In this document: positions 1 to 8,668 of the stretch, one piece after another
Numbering within the stretch: position 1 is the first letter of the stretch
How the letters are laid out: each line of letters begins with the position of its first letter
Source: Gimesia chilikensis
GTDB lineage: Bacteria > Planctomycetota > Planctomycetia > Planctomycetales > Planctomycetaceae
Length of the DNA stretch: 64,000 nt
Direction of reading: 5' to 3'
Assembly (NCBI RefSeq): GCF_008329715.1
Contig: NZ_VTSR01000005.1
Span: 372,001-436,000, forward strand
Made by a program: the position numbers and the translations under genes
The notes under the pieces: model-generated
Databases searched by the model: none
Told to the model about the DNA's origin: nothing
What the model saw: only the letters and a program-made list of their open reading frames with translations

Positions 1-35
1 ACCACAATCACTGAATCGCCACGTCGTATCTTCAT
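1..35 (-). CDS. rplX: 50S ribosomal protein L24, N-terminal fragment (cut by window edge)
   Basis: Only the first eleven codons are inside the window, reading MKIRRGDSVIV, which fits the start of L24 (early 23S rRNA assembly protein, KOW type). The ATG sits one base after the L14 stop codon, the usual place of rplX after rplN in the S10/spc cluster. The call rests on this position and the short basic start, since the rest of the protein is outside the window. Confidence 0.8.
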   Translation of the reverse strand, partial: MKIRRGDSVIV

Positions 36-36
36 C

Positions 37-405
37 TCAGACCACCTCGTTTGCCAGGCTAATAATTTTCAGATAACGGCGTTCGCGGAGTTCACGTGCT
101 ACAGCGCCGAAGATACGGGTCCCACGAGGGTTCCCATCACCGTCGATCAGCACGATGGCATTCCGATCGAACTTCACATAGCTGCCATCATCGCGGCGGC
201 AGGGATACTTGGTGCGTACGATTACGCCCCGCAGTACCTGGCCTTTTTTAATGTTACTGCCAGCCAGTGTCTTCTGGATACTTACGACAATCACATCGCC
301 GACTTCAGCAGTCCGACGGCCTGTACCACCCAGCACTTTAATGCACCGCGCGACTTTGGCTCCGGAGTTATCACATACATCCAGATCGGTTTGCATCTGA
401 ATCAT
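37..405 (-). CDS. rplN: 50S ribosomal protein L14
   Basis: L14 binds 23S rRNA at the subunit interface and contacts L19 and the 30S subunit. The 122-residue product has the normal length and a family-typical start ([17 protein letters not shown]), the conserved IKVLGG stretch near residue 22, and the [12 protein letters not shown] and [10 protein letters not shown] blocks at the C terminus. It lies between rpsQ and rplX as in most bacteria and is surely part of the same transcript. No departure from the family is visible. Confidence 0.98.
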   Translation of the reverse strand: MIQMQTDLDVCDNSGAKVARCIKVLGGTGRRTAEVGDVIVVSIQKTLAGSNIKKGQVLRGVIVRTKYPCRRDDGSYVKFDRNAIVLIDGDGNPRGTRIFGAVARELRERRYLKIISLANEVV

Positions 406-499
406 GGCTTTGCCTGTTCCTTATCAACCAAAAAGATGAGGAATATCCTGATCTTTGTACTATTAACTAAACCGAACCTGTAGCCGGTCAGAAGCGACT

Positions 500-745
500 T
501 CAGTCCTGTTTCTTCTCTACAACTCGGATTAAATCCCAACGCTTTGTCTTGGAACGGGGACGGCTTTCGATAATTTCAACCGTATCCCCTTCCTGTGCTT
601 CATTCTGTTCATCGTGCACATGGCAGACTGTCCGACCGCGAACGGTTTTCCCGTACAACGCATGACGGTATCGTCGCTGAATTTCAACCCGCAACGTTTT
701 GTCCATTTTGGCACTGGCCACTATGCCTGTCAGTTTTTTTCGCAT
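500..745 (-). CDS. rpsQ: 30S ribosomal protein S17
   Basis: S17 is a primary 16S rRNA binder of the 30S body with an OB fold. The 81-residue product starts [17 protein letters not shown] and carries the S17 signature around [18 protein letters not shown] near residues 54-71. Length is typical. It follows rpmC after a gap of 27 bases, and a roughly 95-base gap separates it from rplN. Confidence 0.97.
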   Translation of the reverse strand: MRKKLTGIVASAKMDKTLRVEIQRRYRHALYGKTVRGRTVCHVHDEQNEAQEGDTVEIIESRPRSKTKRWDLIRVVEKKQD

Positions 746-772
746 TTCTTCTACTTACCCTAACGAGCCTGA

Positions 773-982
773 TTAAGCATTATTCTGCTGACTTAATTCG
801 CGTTCACGACGGATTGTCTGAATCCGGGCAATTTCCCGTCTGAGCCGCTTAATGTTACTCGGTGCATCGAGCCGCTCGGTTGCCGCCTGGAAGCGCAACT
901 GAAACAGTTCTTTCTGTGTTTCCTGCAGAGCAAATGACAATTGCTCATCATTCATCTCGCGTAATTCACTTGCTTTGGTCAT
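773..982 (-). CDS. rpmC: 50S ribosomal protein L29
   Basis: L29 is a small helical protein near the exit of the peptide tunnel, next to L23, where trigger factor and SRP dock. The 69-residue product has the two-helix pattern with the start MTKASELREMNDEQL and the family motif IARIQTIRRERE near the C terminus. Position between rplP and rpmC-rpsQ neighbours is standard. Nothing unusual is seen. Confidence 0.96.
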   Translation of the reverse strand: MTKASELREMNDEQLSFALQETQKELFQLRFQAATERLDAPSNIKRLRREIARIQTIRRERELSQQNNA

Positions 983-1071
983 CAGTCAAACCCAATGATT
1001 GTTTATCAGTCTCGCTGTAAGATGCAGACAGGACTAAAGTGTTTTAAAAATCAGTAATCTGGTCGCCAGCC

Positions 1072-1491
1072 CTAGAGGGACGGACGACGTTCTACCAGCC
1101 GGACGTTAACTGGTAACTTGTGTGCCACACGAGCGAAACAGCGTTTTGCTGCCTCGTGCGAGACACCTGCCAGTTCGAACAGAACCGTACCTGGCTTGAC
1201 GACGGCTACCCAGTGATCCGGTTCCCCTTTTCCCTTACCCATACGGGTTTCCAGAGGACGGGATGTTACCGACTTCTGCGGGAAGATCCGGATATAGAGC
1301 TTACCTTCACCTCGAACATATTGTGTGGCTGCAATTCGGCACGCTTCGATGGTTTGAGCTGTGATATGCCCCGGGTCCAGAGATTGTAAGCCCCATTCAC
1401 CAAAGGCAACAGTGTTACCACGTGTCGCATTACCTTTTATGCGCCCTCTTTGGCTTTTGCGGTGCTTGACCCGCTTTGGCATTAACGCCAT
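1072..1491 (-). CDS. rplP: 50S ribosomal protein L16, start nested in rpsC
   Basis: L16 organises the A-site region of 23S rRNA and helps tRNA accommodation. From the chosen ATG the product is 139 residues, beginning MALMPKRVKHRKSQRGRIKG, which matches the family start. A GAGGAG Shine-Dalgarno sequence lies a few bases upstream, while a longer open frame begins upstream only with sequence unlike L16. The first 62 bases overlap the 3' end of rpsC in a different frame, an unusually long overlap between ribosomal protein genes. Confidence 0.96.
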   Translation of the reverse strand: MALMPKRVKHRKSQRGRIKGNATRGNTVAFGEWGLQSLDPGHITAQTIEACRIAATQYVRGEGKLYIRIFPQKSVTSRPLETRMGKGKGEPDHWVAVVKPGTVLFELAGVSHEAAKRCFARVAHKLPVNVRLVERRPSL

Positions 1492-2131
1492 CGCGATTCT
1501 CCTCATCTGAATAATCACCAAGGTCAATCCAAACTTTCACTCCGATGACTCCGAAGGTGGTGTGTGCCTCGCGGAATCCGTAGTCAACGTGACGCTGCAG
1601 AGTCGACAGGGGGATTGAACCACGGCTGGCTTTTTCACGCCGTGACATTTCCGCACCACCCAAACGACCGGAAAGCTCGATCTTAATTCCATGAACGCCC
1701 GTTTCCATTACCTGGTCCAGGGCACGCTTAATAGTTCTTCGGAAGCTACCACGCTTGGAAAGCTGCTGTGCGATATCTTCCGCTACCAACGCTGCACTCT
1801 GCAGTGCATTGTCGACTTCAATAATCTTCAATTCCATCCGACGACCGGTGAGATCTTCCAGTTCGGCTTTCAACCGGTCTACTTCCTGACCCTTACGACC
1901 AATGATGATCCCGGGACGGGCCGTAAATAAGTGCACCACTACCTGATCGCGAGTTCTTTCGATCTCCACTTTCGGGATGCCGGCAAACTTATATTTGGTT
2001 TGGATAAAGTTACGTACTTTCTGATCTTCAACCAGCAATGCCCCAAAATCTTTCTTGGAGGCATACCAACGACTTCTCCAGTCTTCAACGACTCCGACTC
2101 GAAATCCGGTTGGTCGAACTTTTTGCCCCAT
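1430..2131 (-). CDS. rpsC: 30S ribosomal protein S3
   Basis: S3 forms part of the mRNA entry pore and helicase region of the 30S subunit. The 233-residue product has the N-terminal start MGQKVRPTGFRVGV, a type II KH domain with the loop IIGRKGQEV near residue 77, and the C-terminal S3 domain with SGRLGGAEMSRRE. The last 20 residues, a basic tail (NAKAGQAPQKPKRAHKR), are encoded by DNA that also encodes the start of L16. The tail is low in complexity, so its sequence may be shaped by L16. Confidence 0.97.
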   Translation of the reverse strand: MGQKVRPTGFRVGVVEDWRSRWYASKKDFGALLVEDQKVRNFIQTKYKFAGIPKVEIERTRDQVVVHLFTARPGIIIGRKGQEVDRLKAELEDLTGRRMELKIIEVDNALQSAALVAEDIAQQLSKRGSFRRTIKRALDQVMETGVHGIKIELSGRLGGAEMSRREKASRGSIPLSTLQRHVDYGFREAHTTFGVIGVKVWIDLGDYSDEENRDGVNAKAGQAPQKPKRAHKR

Positions 2132-2199
2132 GATACAGGTTATCCTTTAAGTATTTCTGGTTGAGAATAATAAGTGTCTGGCAATAGTGATCCGATTAC

Positions 2200-2544
2200 C
2201 TAAGGCAATTCGGGAGCTTCAATCGATACATGAATGTGAGACATCCGGCGACGAATTGTGTAAGCCATACCGCGGGCACGGGGCTGGATCCGTTTGAACA
2301 TCGGACCGCCGTCAACGCGTGCTTCGGTGATCTTCAGGCCTTCCACATTGCGGGCACCTTTATCTTCAGCATTGGCCATCGCACTCTTGATAACCTTTTC
2401 CAGGAAACGGGCACCCCGGTTCGGAATGTATTTCAAAGAATCCAGACCTTCCGAAGCAGTCATTCCCCGAACCATGTCTGCAAAAGGACGCACCTTAGTT
2501 GCTGAGATTCGTGCAAATCGATGCATTGCTCGAACTTGCCCCAT
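2200..2544 (-). CDS. rplV: 50S ribosomal protein L22
   Basis: L22 lines the peptide exit tunnel through its long beta hairpin. The 114-residue product shows the conserved helix with ARISATKVRPFADMVRG near residues 11-27 and the hairpin region ending in RARGMAYTIRRRMSHIHV. Length is standard. It lies between rpsS and rpsC as expected. No tunnel-loop insertion is apparent by eye. Confidence 0.97.
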   Translation of the reverse strand: MGQVRAMHRFARISATKVRPFADMVRGMTASEGLDSLKYIPNRGARFLEKVIKSAMANAEDKGARNVEGLKITEARVDGGPMFKRIQPRARGMAYTIRRRMSHIHVSIEAPELP

Positions 2545-2625
2545 GACGATTACTCCACTTCACTATTGCTTAATTTCTATCGGTTATCGGCCTGTCAGGC
2601 CGTAATCACCACCAACACAAACAGT

Positions 2626-2892
2626 TTATTTCTTCTTAACGGTATGGCCGCGGAAGTTACGGGTCAGGGAGAACTCTCCCAGCTTGTGACCCACCATTTC
2701 TTCGGTGACATACACGTTTAAGTGAGCGCGCCCGTTATGCACCAGGAAAGTGTGACCTACAAATTCCGGAGTAATAGTTGAAGCCCGAGCCCATGTCTTG
2801 ATCGGCGTCTTTTTTCCCGATTCGTTCAACTTCTCAATCTTCTTCAGAAGTTTAACGTCAACATAAGGCCCTTTTTTCAGAGAGCGACCCAT
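2626..2892 (-). CDS. rpsS: 30S ribosomal protein S19
   Basis: S19 sits in the 30S head next to S13 and contacts the A-site tRNA side. The ATG at 2892 is chosen because the protein then begins [12 protein letters not shown], the invariant start of the family; the five codons upstream are not conserved. The 88-residue product carries [16 protein letters not shown] near the C terminus, matching the S19 signature. It follows rplB after a gap of about 60 bases. Confidence 0.97.
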   Translation of the reverse strand: MGRSLKKGPYVDVKLLKKIEKLNESGKKTPIKTWARASTITPEFVGHTFLVHNGRAHLNVYVTEEMVGHKLGEFSLTRNFRGHTVKKK

Positions 2893-2953
2893 AAAACTTG
2901 TCCTCAATTATCGAAAACAGATAGTTATTTTTTATTCAGTTCAACACACTACG

Positions 2954-3811
2954 TCAGAGTTTCAGCTGACCATAACGACGAGACTTACGCCGCCGAATGA
3001 TAGCCTTTGATGAAGCTTTTTTCTTCTTGCGGGTCTTTCCACCTTTCGCAAGCTTACCAGTCGGGCTACAGGGATGACGACCCCCGGAGTTACGACCTTC
3101 ACCACCACCCATCGGGTGTGCAACAGGGTTCATACAGGTACCACGCACGTGAGGACGACGCCCCATCCAGCGTTTACGACCAGCTTTACCCAGTACAATT
3201 TTTGTATGTTCAGAGTTACCAATTTCACCGATCGTTGCCCGACAGGAACTGGGAACACGACGCACTTCGCCGGAAGGCAGAGTGATCTGAGCCCAGTTAT
3301 CTTCGCGAGCGTTCAGAACAGCACCCGTACCGGCACTCCGGCACAGCTGTCCGCCACGACCTGGCTGCATTTCAACATTGTGTACCATCGAACCCAGCGG
3401 AATGTTTGCCAGAGGCATACAGTTGCCGACGTTCGGCTCAACCTTTTCGCCACTGACCACAGTATCGCCAGCGGTCAAACCTTCCGGTGCCAGGATGTAA
3501 CGCTTTTCACCATCAACATAGTGCAGCAGCGCGATCCGGGCCGAACGGTTGGGATCGTATTCAATCCCGTTAACCTTGGCTGGAACACCATCTTTATTCC
3601 GACGGAAGTCGATCAGACGATACATCCGCTTGTGTCCGCCGCCACGATGCCGTGCGGTGATCACACCCTGGTTGTTTCGTCCACCTTTTTTCTTGTATCG
3701 TACGAGCAGGGATTTCTCAGGAGCCTTCTTACGATCAGTGATCGCTGCGAAATCGCTCACCGATGCACCACGCCGACCTGGTGTTGTTGGCTTGTAGAAT
3801 CGGATTCCCAT
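2954..3811 (-). CDS. rplB: 50S ribosomal protein L2
   Basis: L2 is a core 50S protein needed for subunit joining and peptidyl transferase assembly. The 285-residue product has the OB-like and SH3-like domains with the conserved RHRGGGHKR block near residue 60 and the C-terminal stretch [14 protein letters not shown]. The functionally important His of the usual DHPHGGG motif is kept, but the preceding Asp is Ala and the second His is Met. His-Met is seen in other phyla; the Asp to Ala change is less common. The C terminus is very lysine- and arginine-rich. Confidence 0.97.
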   Translation of the reverse strand: MGIRFYKPTTPGRRGASVSDFAAITDRKKAPEKSLLVRYKKKGGRNNQGVITARHRGGGHKRMYRLIDFRRNKDGVPAKVNGIEYDPNRSARIALLHYVDGEKRYILAPEGLTAGDTVVSGEKVEPNVGNCMPLANIPLGSMVHNVEMQPGRGGQLCRSAGTGAVLNAREDNWAQITLPSGEVRRVPSSCRATIGEIGNSEHTKIVLGKAGRKRWMGRRPHVRGTCMNPVAHPMGGGEGRNSGGRHPCSPTGKLAKGGKTRKKKKASSKAIIRRRKSRRYGQLKL

Positions 3812-3886
3812 AATTTATTTCCTCAATGATCTGCTGGTTTCAAAAACCGGTTCACAATCTGTCTTCAATGCAACTCAACCTGCGGC

Positions 3887-4195
3887 TTAGAAGAATGAAA
3901 TACGATCATCCTCGTGCAGTTCGACAATTGCCTTCTTCCAGGATTTTGTATAACCAACTTTATATCGATGGCGACGTGGCTTTCCGCCCCGGTTCTGGGT
4001 TCGCACGGAAACCACACGCACATTCCATAAATCAGATACCGCTTTTTTGATATCCGTTTTTGTCGCTGACTTATCAACAACAAACGTGTATGTATTGTAA
4101 GACTCAGACTGATGAGTCCCTTTTTCTGTCACCAACGGCCGGATGACGACCTGATACGGTTCCAGCTGAACGCCTTTTTTTGAACCATCTGACAT
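3887..4195 (-). CDS. rplW: 50S ribosomal protein L23
   Basis: L23 is the docking protein for trigger factor and SRP at the tunnel exit. The ATG at 4195 is preferred over one five codons upstream; the 102-residue product then begins MSDGSKKGVQLEPYQVVIRP. The conserved LVTEKGT stretch and the central VVDKSATKTDIKKAV helix are visible, as is the basic NRGGKPRRHRYKVG loop. It lies between rplD and rplB in normal order. Confidence 0.95.
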   Translation of the reverse strand: MSDGSKKGVQLEPYQVVIRPLVTEKGTHQSESYNTYTFVVDKSATKTDIKKAVSDLWNVRVVSVRTQNRGGKPRRHRYKVGYTKSWKKAIVELHEDDRISFF

Positions 4196-4248
4196 AACTG
4201 TTAACCTCAATATCCAGACTGGACTTTTAAACCAGGCACTTCGTCAAA

Positions 4249-4878
4249 TTAACCTTCATTCCGACCGAGCAGTGCATCCAGGGCTGACTTGGTCAGCACC
4301 ATCTGCCGCTGATGCAGAACATCGTATGCATTCAGATCACTGGCGGGTGAAACCTGAACCCCGGCAATATTGCGGGCAGACTTCCAGACCACAGGATCAT
4401 GACCATCAACCGTCAACAGACAACTGGTGCCGGTCAGACCGAGTGCTTTCAGCACACCGGCGACTTCTTTTGTTTTTGGTACTTCAAGAGCCAGCTCATC
4501 CAGCAGTGTTACCTGCTCATCTTCAAACTTACTCAGAATCGCCATCCGGGTTGCGAGCTTAACGGCCTTCTTGGGAAGACGGTAGCTCCAGTCTTTTGGA
4601 GACTTGGCAAAAGTGTGACCACCGCCCCGACGAACAGGAGTCCGGATCGCACCAGCACGGGCACGACCAGTACCTTTCTGACGAAACAGCTTCCTGGTAC
4701 TACCAGCCACCATACCGCGGCTTTTGGACTTTGCAGAACCAATCCGCTTATTCGCCTGGTACATCACAACCACATCGTGGAGCAACTGGCGGTTGATACC
4801 ACTGGCCAGTTCGGTGGACTCGAACTCATACTTGCCCACTTCTTTGCCAGCTTTATCTTGAATTGCAACTGAAATCAT
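4249..4878 (-). CDS. rplD: 50S ribosomal protein L4
   Basis: L4 binds 23S rRNA and forms the tunnel constriction with L22; in enterobacteria it also represses the S10 operon. The 209-residue product contains the extended loop with KLFRQKGTGRARAGAIRTP near residues 63-81, which reaches the tunnel, and the globular domain after it. The loop motif GTGRAR is intact. It lies directly downstream of rplC with a gap of about 50 bases. Confidence 0.97.
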   Translation of the reverse strand: MISVAIQDKAGKEVGKYEFESTELASGINRQLLHDVVVMYQANKRIGSAKSKSRGMVAGSTRKLFRQKGTGRARAGAIRTPVRRGGGHTFAKSPKDWSYRLPKKAVKLATRMAILSKFEDEQVTLLDELALEVPKTKEVAGVLKALGLTGTSCLLTVDGHDPVVWKSARNIAGVQVSPASDLNAYDVLHQRQMVLTKSALDALLGRNEG

Positions 4879-4929
4879 TTCGACACCATTTATTAAGGCA
4901 GAATCAGGTAACTACTTCAAACACCCGAA

Positions 4930-5619
4930 TCAATATTTGTTAGTATGACGAATGACGAGATCACCACCGTTAGGACCGGGGACTGCACCTCTTACCAGAA
5001 GCACACCGTTCTCTTCGTCAACGCGGACAACTTTCAAGTGTCTGACAGTAATCTGCTTACCACCATACCGACCACCCATCCGTGTCCCCTTAAGAACACG
5101 AGAAGGATCTGCACTCATACCAATTGAACCACCATGGCGGTGCACACGCTTTACACCGTGTGTCGCACGCTGCCCGGAGAAGTTATGACGTTTCATAACC
5201 CCGGCAAAACCACGACCTTTGCTGGTTCCAATCACGTCAATGTGAGATACTTCATTGAACAGCGAAACGGTAAGCTCGTTACCCACTTCGCAGCCATGAT
5301 CTTCACCATCAACGCGAAACTCTTTAATAAACCGCTTGGGTTCACAACCGGCCTTATCGGCAACGGCCACACCCGCTTCTGTACGTTTTTTCTGACGCTT
5401 ACTGTCCAGGGCAGCAACATGACCACGCTCACTGCGAGCAGAGAGACGACGAGGCTTATCTTCAAAACCGACCTGAACCGCTTCGTAGCCATCGGTGTCT
5501 AACGTGCGCACCTGCAACACATGGCAGGGGCCAGCCTGAATCACCGTAACAGGAACCAGGACTCCATCGTCGTAAACTTGGGTCATTCCGACCTTTTTAC
5601 CCAGCAGACCGACAGGCAT
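4930..5619 (-). CDS. rplC: 50S ribosomal protein L3
   Basis: L3 is an early assembly protein whose loop reaches the peptidyl transferase centre. The open frame starts with GTG at 5628, but ATG at 5619 gives MPVGLLGKKVGMTQVY, the family start, and lies about nine bases from an AAGG ribosome binding sequence. The 229-residue product carries the signature FSGQRATHGVKRVHRHGGSIG around residue 150, including the conserved methylatable Gln region. It follows rpsJ after about 165 bases. Confidence 0.96.
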   Translation of the reverse strand: MPVGLLGKKVGMTQVYDDGVLVPVTVIQAGPCHVLQVRTLDTDGYEAVQVGFEDKPRRLSARSERGHVAALDSKRQKKRTEAGVAVADKAGCEPKRFIKEFRVDGEDHGCEVGNELTVSLFNEVSHIDVIGTSKGRGFAGVMKRHNFSGQRATHGVKRVHRHGGSIGMSADPSRVLKGTRMGGRYGGKQITVRHLKVVRVDEENGVLLVRGAVPGPNGGDLVIRHTNKY

Positions 5620-5708
5620 ACTCATCACCCTTAAACAACGGGAACAGAGCTTCTACGAAATCCGCCCGCAGGCGAAAGCAAGAAGCATAGCACCACCAGC
5701 GATCGAGT

Positions 5709-5742
5709 CGCCGGATCCCTAACCAATCAAGCAGACCCGGCG
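5709..5742 (-). other. Inverted repeat in the rpsJ-rplC gap
   Basis: CGCCGG and CCGGCG face each other across a 22-base loop in the gap between rpsJ and rplC. There is no T-run, so it is not a classical terminator. It may be a structured spacer in the S10 operon mRNA, but no function can be assigned from sequence. Confidence 0.35.
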
Positions 5743-5785
5743 CAACACCAGACCTGCGAGCATCATAACGAAAACTTTAAAAGAA

Positions 5786-6118
5786 CTAGTTTCCGCCAGC
5801 GGACGCCTTAATTTTAATATCAACCCCAGCAGGCAGAGACAATTTATTCAAAGCATCAATCGTCTTGCCGGTTGGAGACAAAATATCAACCAAACGCTTA
5901 TGAGTCCGAATTTCAAACTGCTCACGAGATTTCTTGTCGATGTGAGGCCCCTTCAAGACCGTATATCGCTCAACCCGCGTCGGCAGAGGAATGGGGCCAT
6001 GCACAATCGCACCGGTTCGCTTCGCCGTATCAACAATATCTGCTGCCGACTGATCCAACACGGAGTGATCATAAGCTTCCATGCGAATTCTAATTCGCTC
6101 TTGACTCGCAACGGCCAC
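5786..6118 (-). CDS. rpsJ: 30S ribosomal protein S10 (non-ATG start)
   Basis: S10 sits in the 30S head and also partners NusB in antitermination. No in-frame ATG precedes the conserved core: the frame opens TTG (6121) then GTG (6118), with AAGGA about eight bases before the GTG, so GTG is the likely start (110 residues). The protein keeps [34 protein letters not shown] and the [14 protein letters not shown] signature. It is the first gene of the S10 transcript, with a good promoter about 60 bases upstream. Confidence 0.95.
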   Translation of the reverse strand: MAVASQERIRIRMEAYDHSVLDQSAADIVDTAKRTGAIVHGPIPLPTRVERYTVLKGPHIDKKSREQFEIRTHKRLVDILSPTGKTIDALNKLSLPAGVDIKIKASAGGN

Positions 6119-6188
6119 CAATAAATTCCTTCATTAAAATATGACTCAGACCCTGTTTAGACAATTTTCTCGCACAGGGAAGCGAGCA

Positions 6189-6217
6189 ATATTACTGAGA
6201 GCCTCACCGGTTGTCAA
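6189..6217 (-). promoter_or_regulatory. Sigma-70 type promoter of the S10 operon
   Basis: On the minus strand a perfect TTGACA (6212-6217) is followed after exactly 17 bases by TAATAT (6189-6194). Transcription would start near 6182, about 60 bases before rpsJ. It lies in the 270-base gap between fusA and rpsJ, so it can start the S10 operon independently of fusA. Confidence 0.7.
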
Positions 6218-6325
6218 CAACCCCAATAAAGCAGAAAATGCTTTTTTTGAAATTCTGACATTCCAGCTCAATCAGCGACCCAGCCACTGTTCATTTGAAA
6301 CCTGCCAGGCAACTTTCAAAATCGT

Positions 6326-6376
6326 AGACGTGACAAGTTACACATTCACCCCCTGGATACCAAGGCTGCCACGTCT
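6326..6376 (-). terminator. Possible stem-loop after fusA
   Basis: AGACGTG and CACGTCT form a 7-base stem just downstream of the fusA stop, followed by a short T-containing stretch (ACGATTTTG). The loop is about 37 bases and the T-run is weak, so termination here is a guess. Confidence 0.35.
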
Positions 6377-6390
6377 CAAAATTTTAAAAA

Positions 6391-8490
6391 TTATCCAATC
6401 ATCTCTTTTAAAACGCTTTGCGGAGCCGCAGCATACTTCAAAGGCTCCATCGAGAACGATGCCCGCCCCTGCGATAGACTGCGAATCTGGGTAGAATAGC
6501 CAAACAGTTGCGACAAAGGCGCCTCGACCTCCATCACACACAAATCTCCGCGCCATTCGCTGTTGAGCACATTCGCATTCCGCGAACTGAGATCCGCCTG
6601 GATGTTCCCACGAAATTCATCAGGCGTCACCACTTCCATTTTCATGATTGGCTCGAGCAACTGAATCTTCGCGTCCATAATGCAGCCATGCAGCGCTTCG
6701 GAAGTTGCCGCCTCGACCGCCACATCGTTGGTTTCACCCTCGCGCGACTGGGCATCCAATACCACAAACTGCACATTCATCAAAGGAAACCCAACCTGGC
6801 CTCCCCCGTCGACACCTAACCGCAGCGTTTCCATCAACTCTTTTTCTAACTCCGGATTCAACTCATTCGGCTTTAGCTGACTCTTGATGGAAATCGGCTT
6901 ATCCCCCTTGAAGGGCTCCAGCCGCAGCTTGACTTTGAAATACATATTCCCATTGGCCGAAGGACGATTGAACTCGACCTCTTTCTCGACAGCAGCAGAA
7001 ACAGTTTCCCGATAACTCACGCGCGGCTTATGCACCCGCACACTCAAGTTGAACTCTTTCTGCATCCGGTTTCGCAACACTTCCAGGTGCAATTCGCCCA
7101 TCCCGGAAACAATAGTCTGACCCGTCTCCTCGTTAGCCACAGCCTTGAACGTGGGATCCTGACGAGACAGCTTCTGCAACGTATCTTCAAGCTTCTTCCG
7201 GTCCGCACTCGATTCCGGCTCGACCGCCATTGAGATCACAGTCTCAGGAAACGAAATGGTTTCCAGCAAAATCGGATGCTGAATTTCACACAACGTATCA
7301 CCAGTCACGGCTTCTTTCGGTCCGATCACCCCGATGATATCGCCGGCATCAATACTGTCCGTCTCAACCTTCTCACGCGCCCCGGCCTGCACACGCCACA
7401 ACTGACTGACCAGTTCCTTCTTACCGGTCCGCGGATTCAACAGACGACTGCCACTCTTCAACTGCCCCGAGTAAACTCGCATGAAACACAAATCGCCGTG
7501 CTTGTCCGCCTGAATCTTAAAGACCAGCCCACACATCGGCTCATCCACACTTGGACCGCGCGTTTCGTGACCACCCGCCTCACCGCCCCGCTTTTTGGGC
7601 TGGGGATTAATCCCCTCCACCGGCGGCCGATCCAGCGGACTGGGCAGGAAGCTCGTCACACCATCCAGCACAGGCTGGACACCAATATAATTCAGAGAGG
7701 AACCACAGAAAGTCGGCTGCAGATCACCCCTAAGCGTCGCCTCACGGAGCAACCTGATAATGACATCCTCTGCAATGTCTTCAGTCTCGTAATACTGCTC
7801 CAGAACCGCCTCATCCAGCTCAGCTACCGACTCCAGTAATCTGGCGCGCCATTCCTGTGCCTGTTCCAGATAGGCTTCCGGAATCTCCTGCACTTCGAAC
7901 TGATCCCCCATCGACTCCTGGTCATAGAACAGGGCCCGCATCTTAATCAGATCAATCACACCACTGAAGGAATCGCCGGTCGATGTTGTGCCTTCACCAA
8001 TGGGAATCTGCAACGCCACGGGATTGCCCCGCAAACGCTTTTTAATCTCTTCAAACGTCCGCTCGAAGCTGGCGCCGATACGGTCCATCTTGTTAATGAA
8101 ACAGATGCGGGGTACATTGTATTTATCCGCCTGCCGCCAGACCGTTTCACTCTGCGCTTCAACGCCTTCCATCGCACTGAAGACCACGACCGCACCATCG
8201 AGTACGCGCAGACTGCGCTCGACTTCAGCCGTGAAGTCGACGTGCCCGGGAGTGTCGATAATATTGATCGTGTGCCCGTTCCACTTACAGGTAATCGCCG
8301 CAGAATAAATCGTGATCCCCCGCTTCGCCTCCTCTTCGTCGAAGTCGGTTGCAGTCGTACCTTCATCCACCCCGCCCGGGCGGTGCAGGAACTTGGCGTA
8401 GTAGAGAATTCGCTCGGTGGTCGTCGTCTTACCGGCGTCAATATGAGCGATAATCCCAATGTTTCTGATCTGATCTATTGAAGTTGACAT
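6391..8490 (-). CDS. fusA: Elongation factor G family GTPase
   Basis: EF-G is the GTPase that drives translocation and, with RRF, ribosome recycling. The 699-residue product has all five domains: G1 AHIDAGKTT near residue 16, switch II DTPGHVDF, the NKMD motif, domain II, and domains III-V ending in a GYSTQIRSLSQGRASF stretch. Several stretches (DEGTTATDF before the RGITI switch I motif, and FMRVYSG in domain II) recall the EF-G2/spdEFG2 type, shared with mitochondrial EF-G2, more than E. coli EF-G. A subfamily assignment needs a tree. It has its own unit: a strong terminator separates it from rpsG, and tuf does not follow it. Confidence 0.95.
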   Translation of the reverse strand: MSTSIDQIRNIGIIAHIDAGKTTTTERILYYAKFLHRPGGVDEGTTATDFDEEEAKRGITIYSAAITCKWNGHTINIIDTPGHVDFTAEVERSLRVLDGAVVVFSAMEGVEAQSETVWRQADKYNVPRICFINKMDRIGASFERTFEEIKKRLRGNPVALQIPIGEGTTSTGDSFSGVIDLIKMRALFYDQESMGDQFEVQEIPEAYLEQAQEWRARLLESVAELDEAVLEQYYETEDIAEDVIIRLLREATLRGDLQPTFCGSSLNYIGVQPVLDGVTSFLPSPLDRPPVEGINPQPKKRGGEAGGHETRGPSVDEPMCGLVFKIQADKHGDLCFMRVYSGQLKSGSRLLNPRTGKKELVSQLWRVQAGAREKVETDSIDAGDIIGVIGPKEAVTGDTLCEIQHPILLETISFPETVISMAVEPESSADRKKLEDTLQKLSRQDPTFKAVANEETGQTIVSGMGELHLEVLRNRMQKEFNLSVRVHKPRVSYRETVSAAVEKEVEFNRPSANGNMYFKVKLRLEPFKGDKPISIKSQLKPNELNPELEKELMETLRLGVDGGGQVGFPLMNVQFVVLDAQSREGETNDVAVEAATSEALHGCIMDAKIQLLEPIMKMEVVTPDEFRGNIQADLSSRNANVLNSEWRGDLCVMEVEAPLSQLFGYSTQIRSLSQGRASFSMEPLKYAAAPQSVLKEMIG

Positions 8491-8597
8491 CCTGGTCCTG
8501 CCATTCCAACTGAAATTGAATCACAAAAACAAAACCCAACTGCCGCGAATCCTCCATTGGACTTCAACCGGCCAGCTGGCTTCAGACTTTTCAATCT

Positions 8598-8649
8598 ACA
8601 AAAAAAAAGACGCAGCAGGCAATGGTTTATCACCATCGCCAGTGCGTCT
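8598..8649 (-). terminator. Strong intrinsic terminator after rpsG
   Basis: On the minus strand AGACGCA pairs with TGCGTCT (8609-8649) and an inner nine-base arm (GGCGATGGT with ACCATTGCC, one G-T pair) continues the stem. A run of eight or more T follows directly. It lies about 20 bases after the rpsG stop and ends the rpsL-rpsG unit before fusA. Confidence 0.93.
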
Positions 8650-8668
8650 GATTGATCGTTACTTTGCC

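Noticed and set aside
6122..6390. A second tuf gene between fusA and rpsJ
   Set aside because: The gap is only about 270 bases and holds a promoter and a possible stem; there is no coding sequence.
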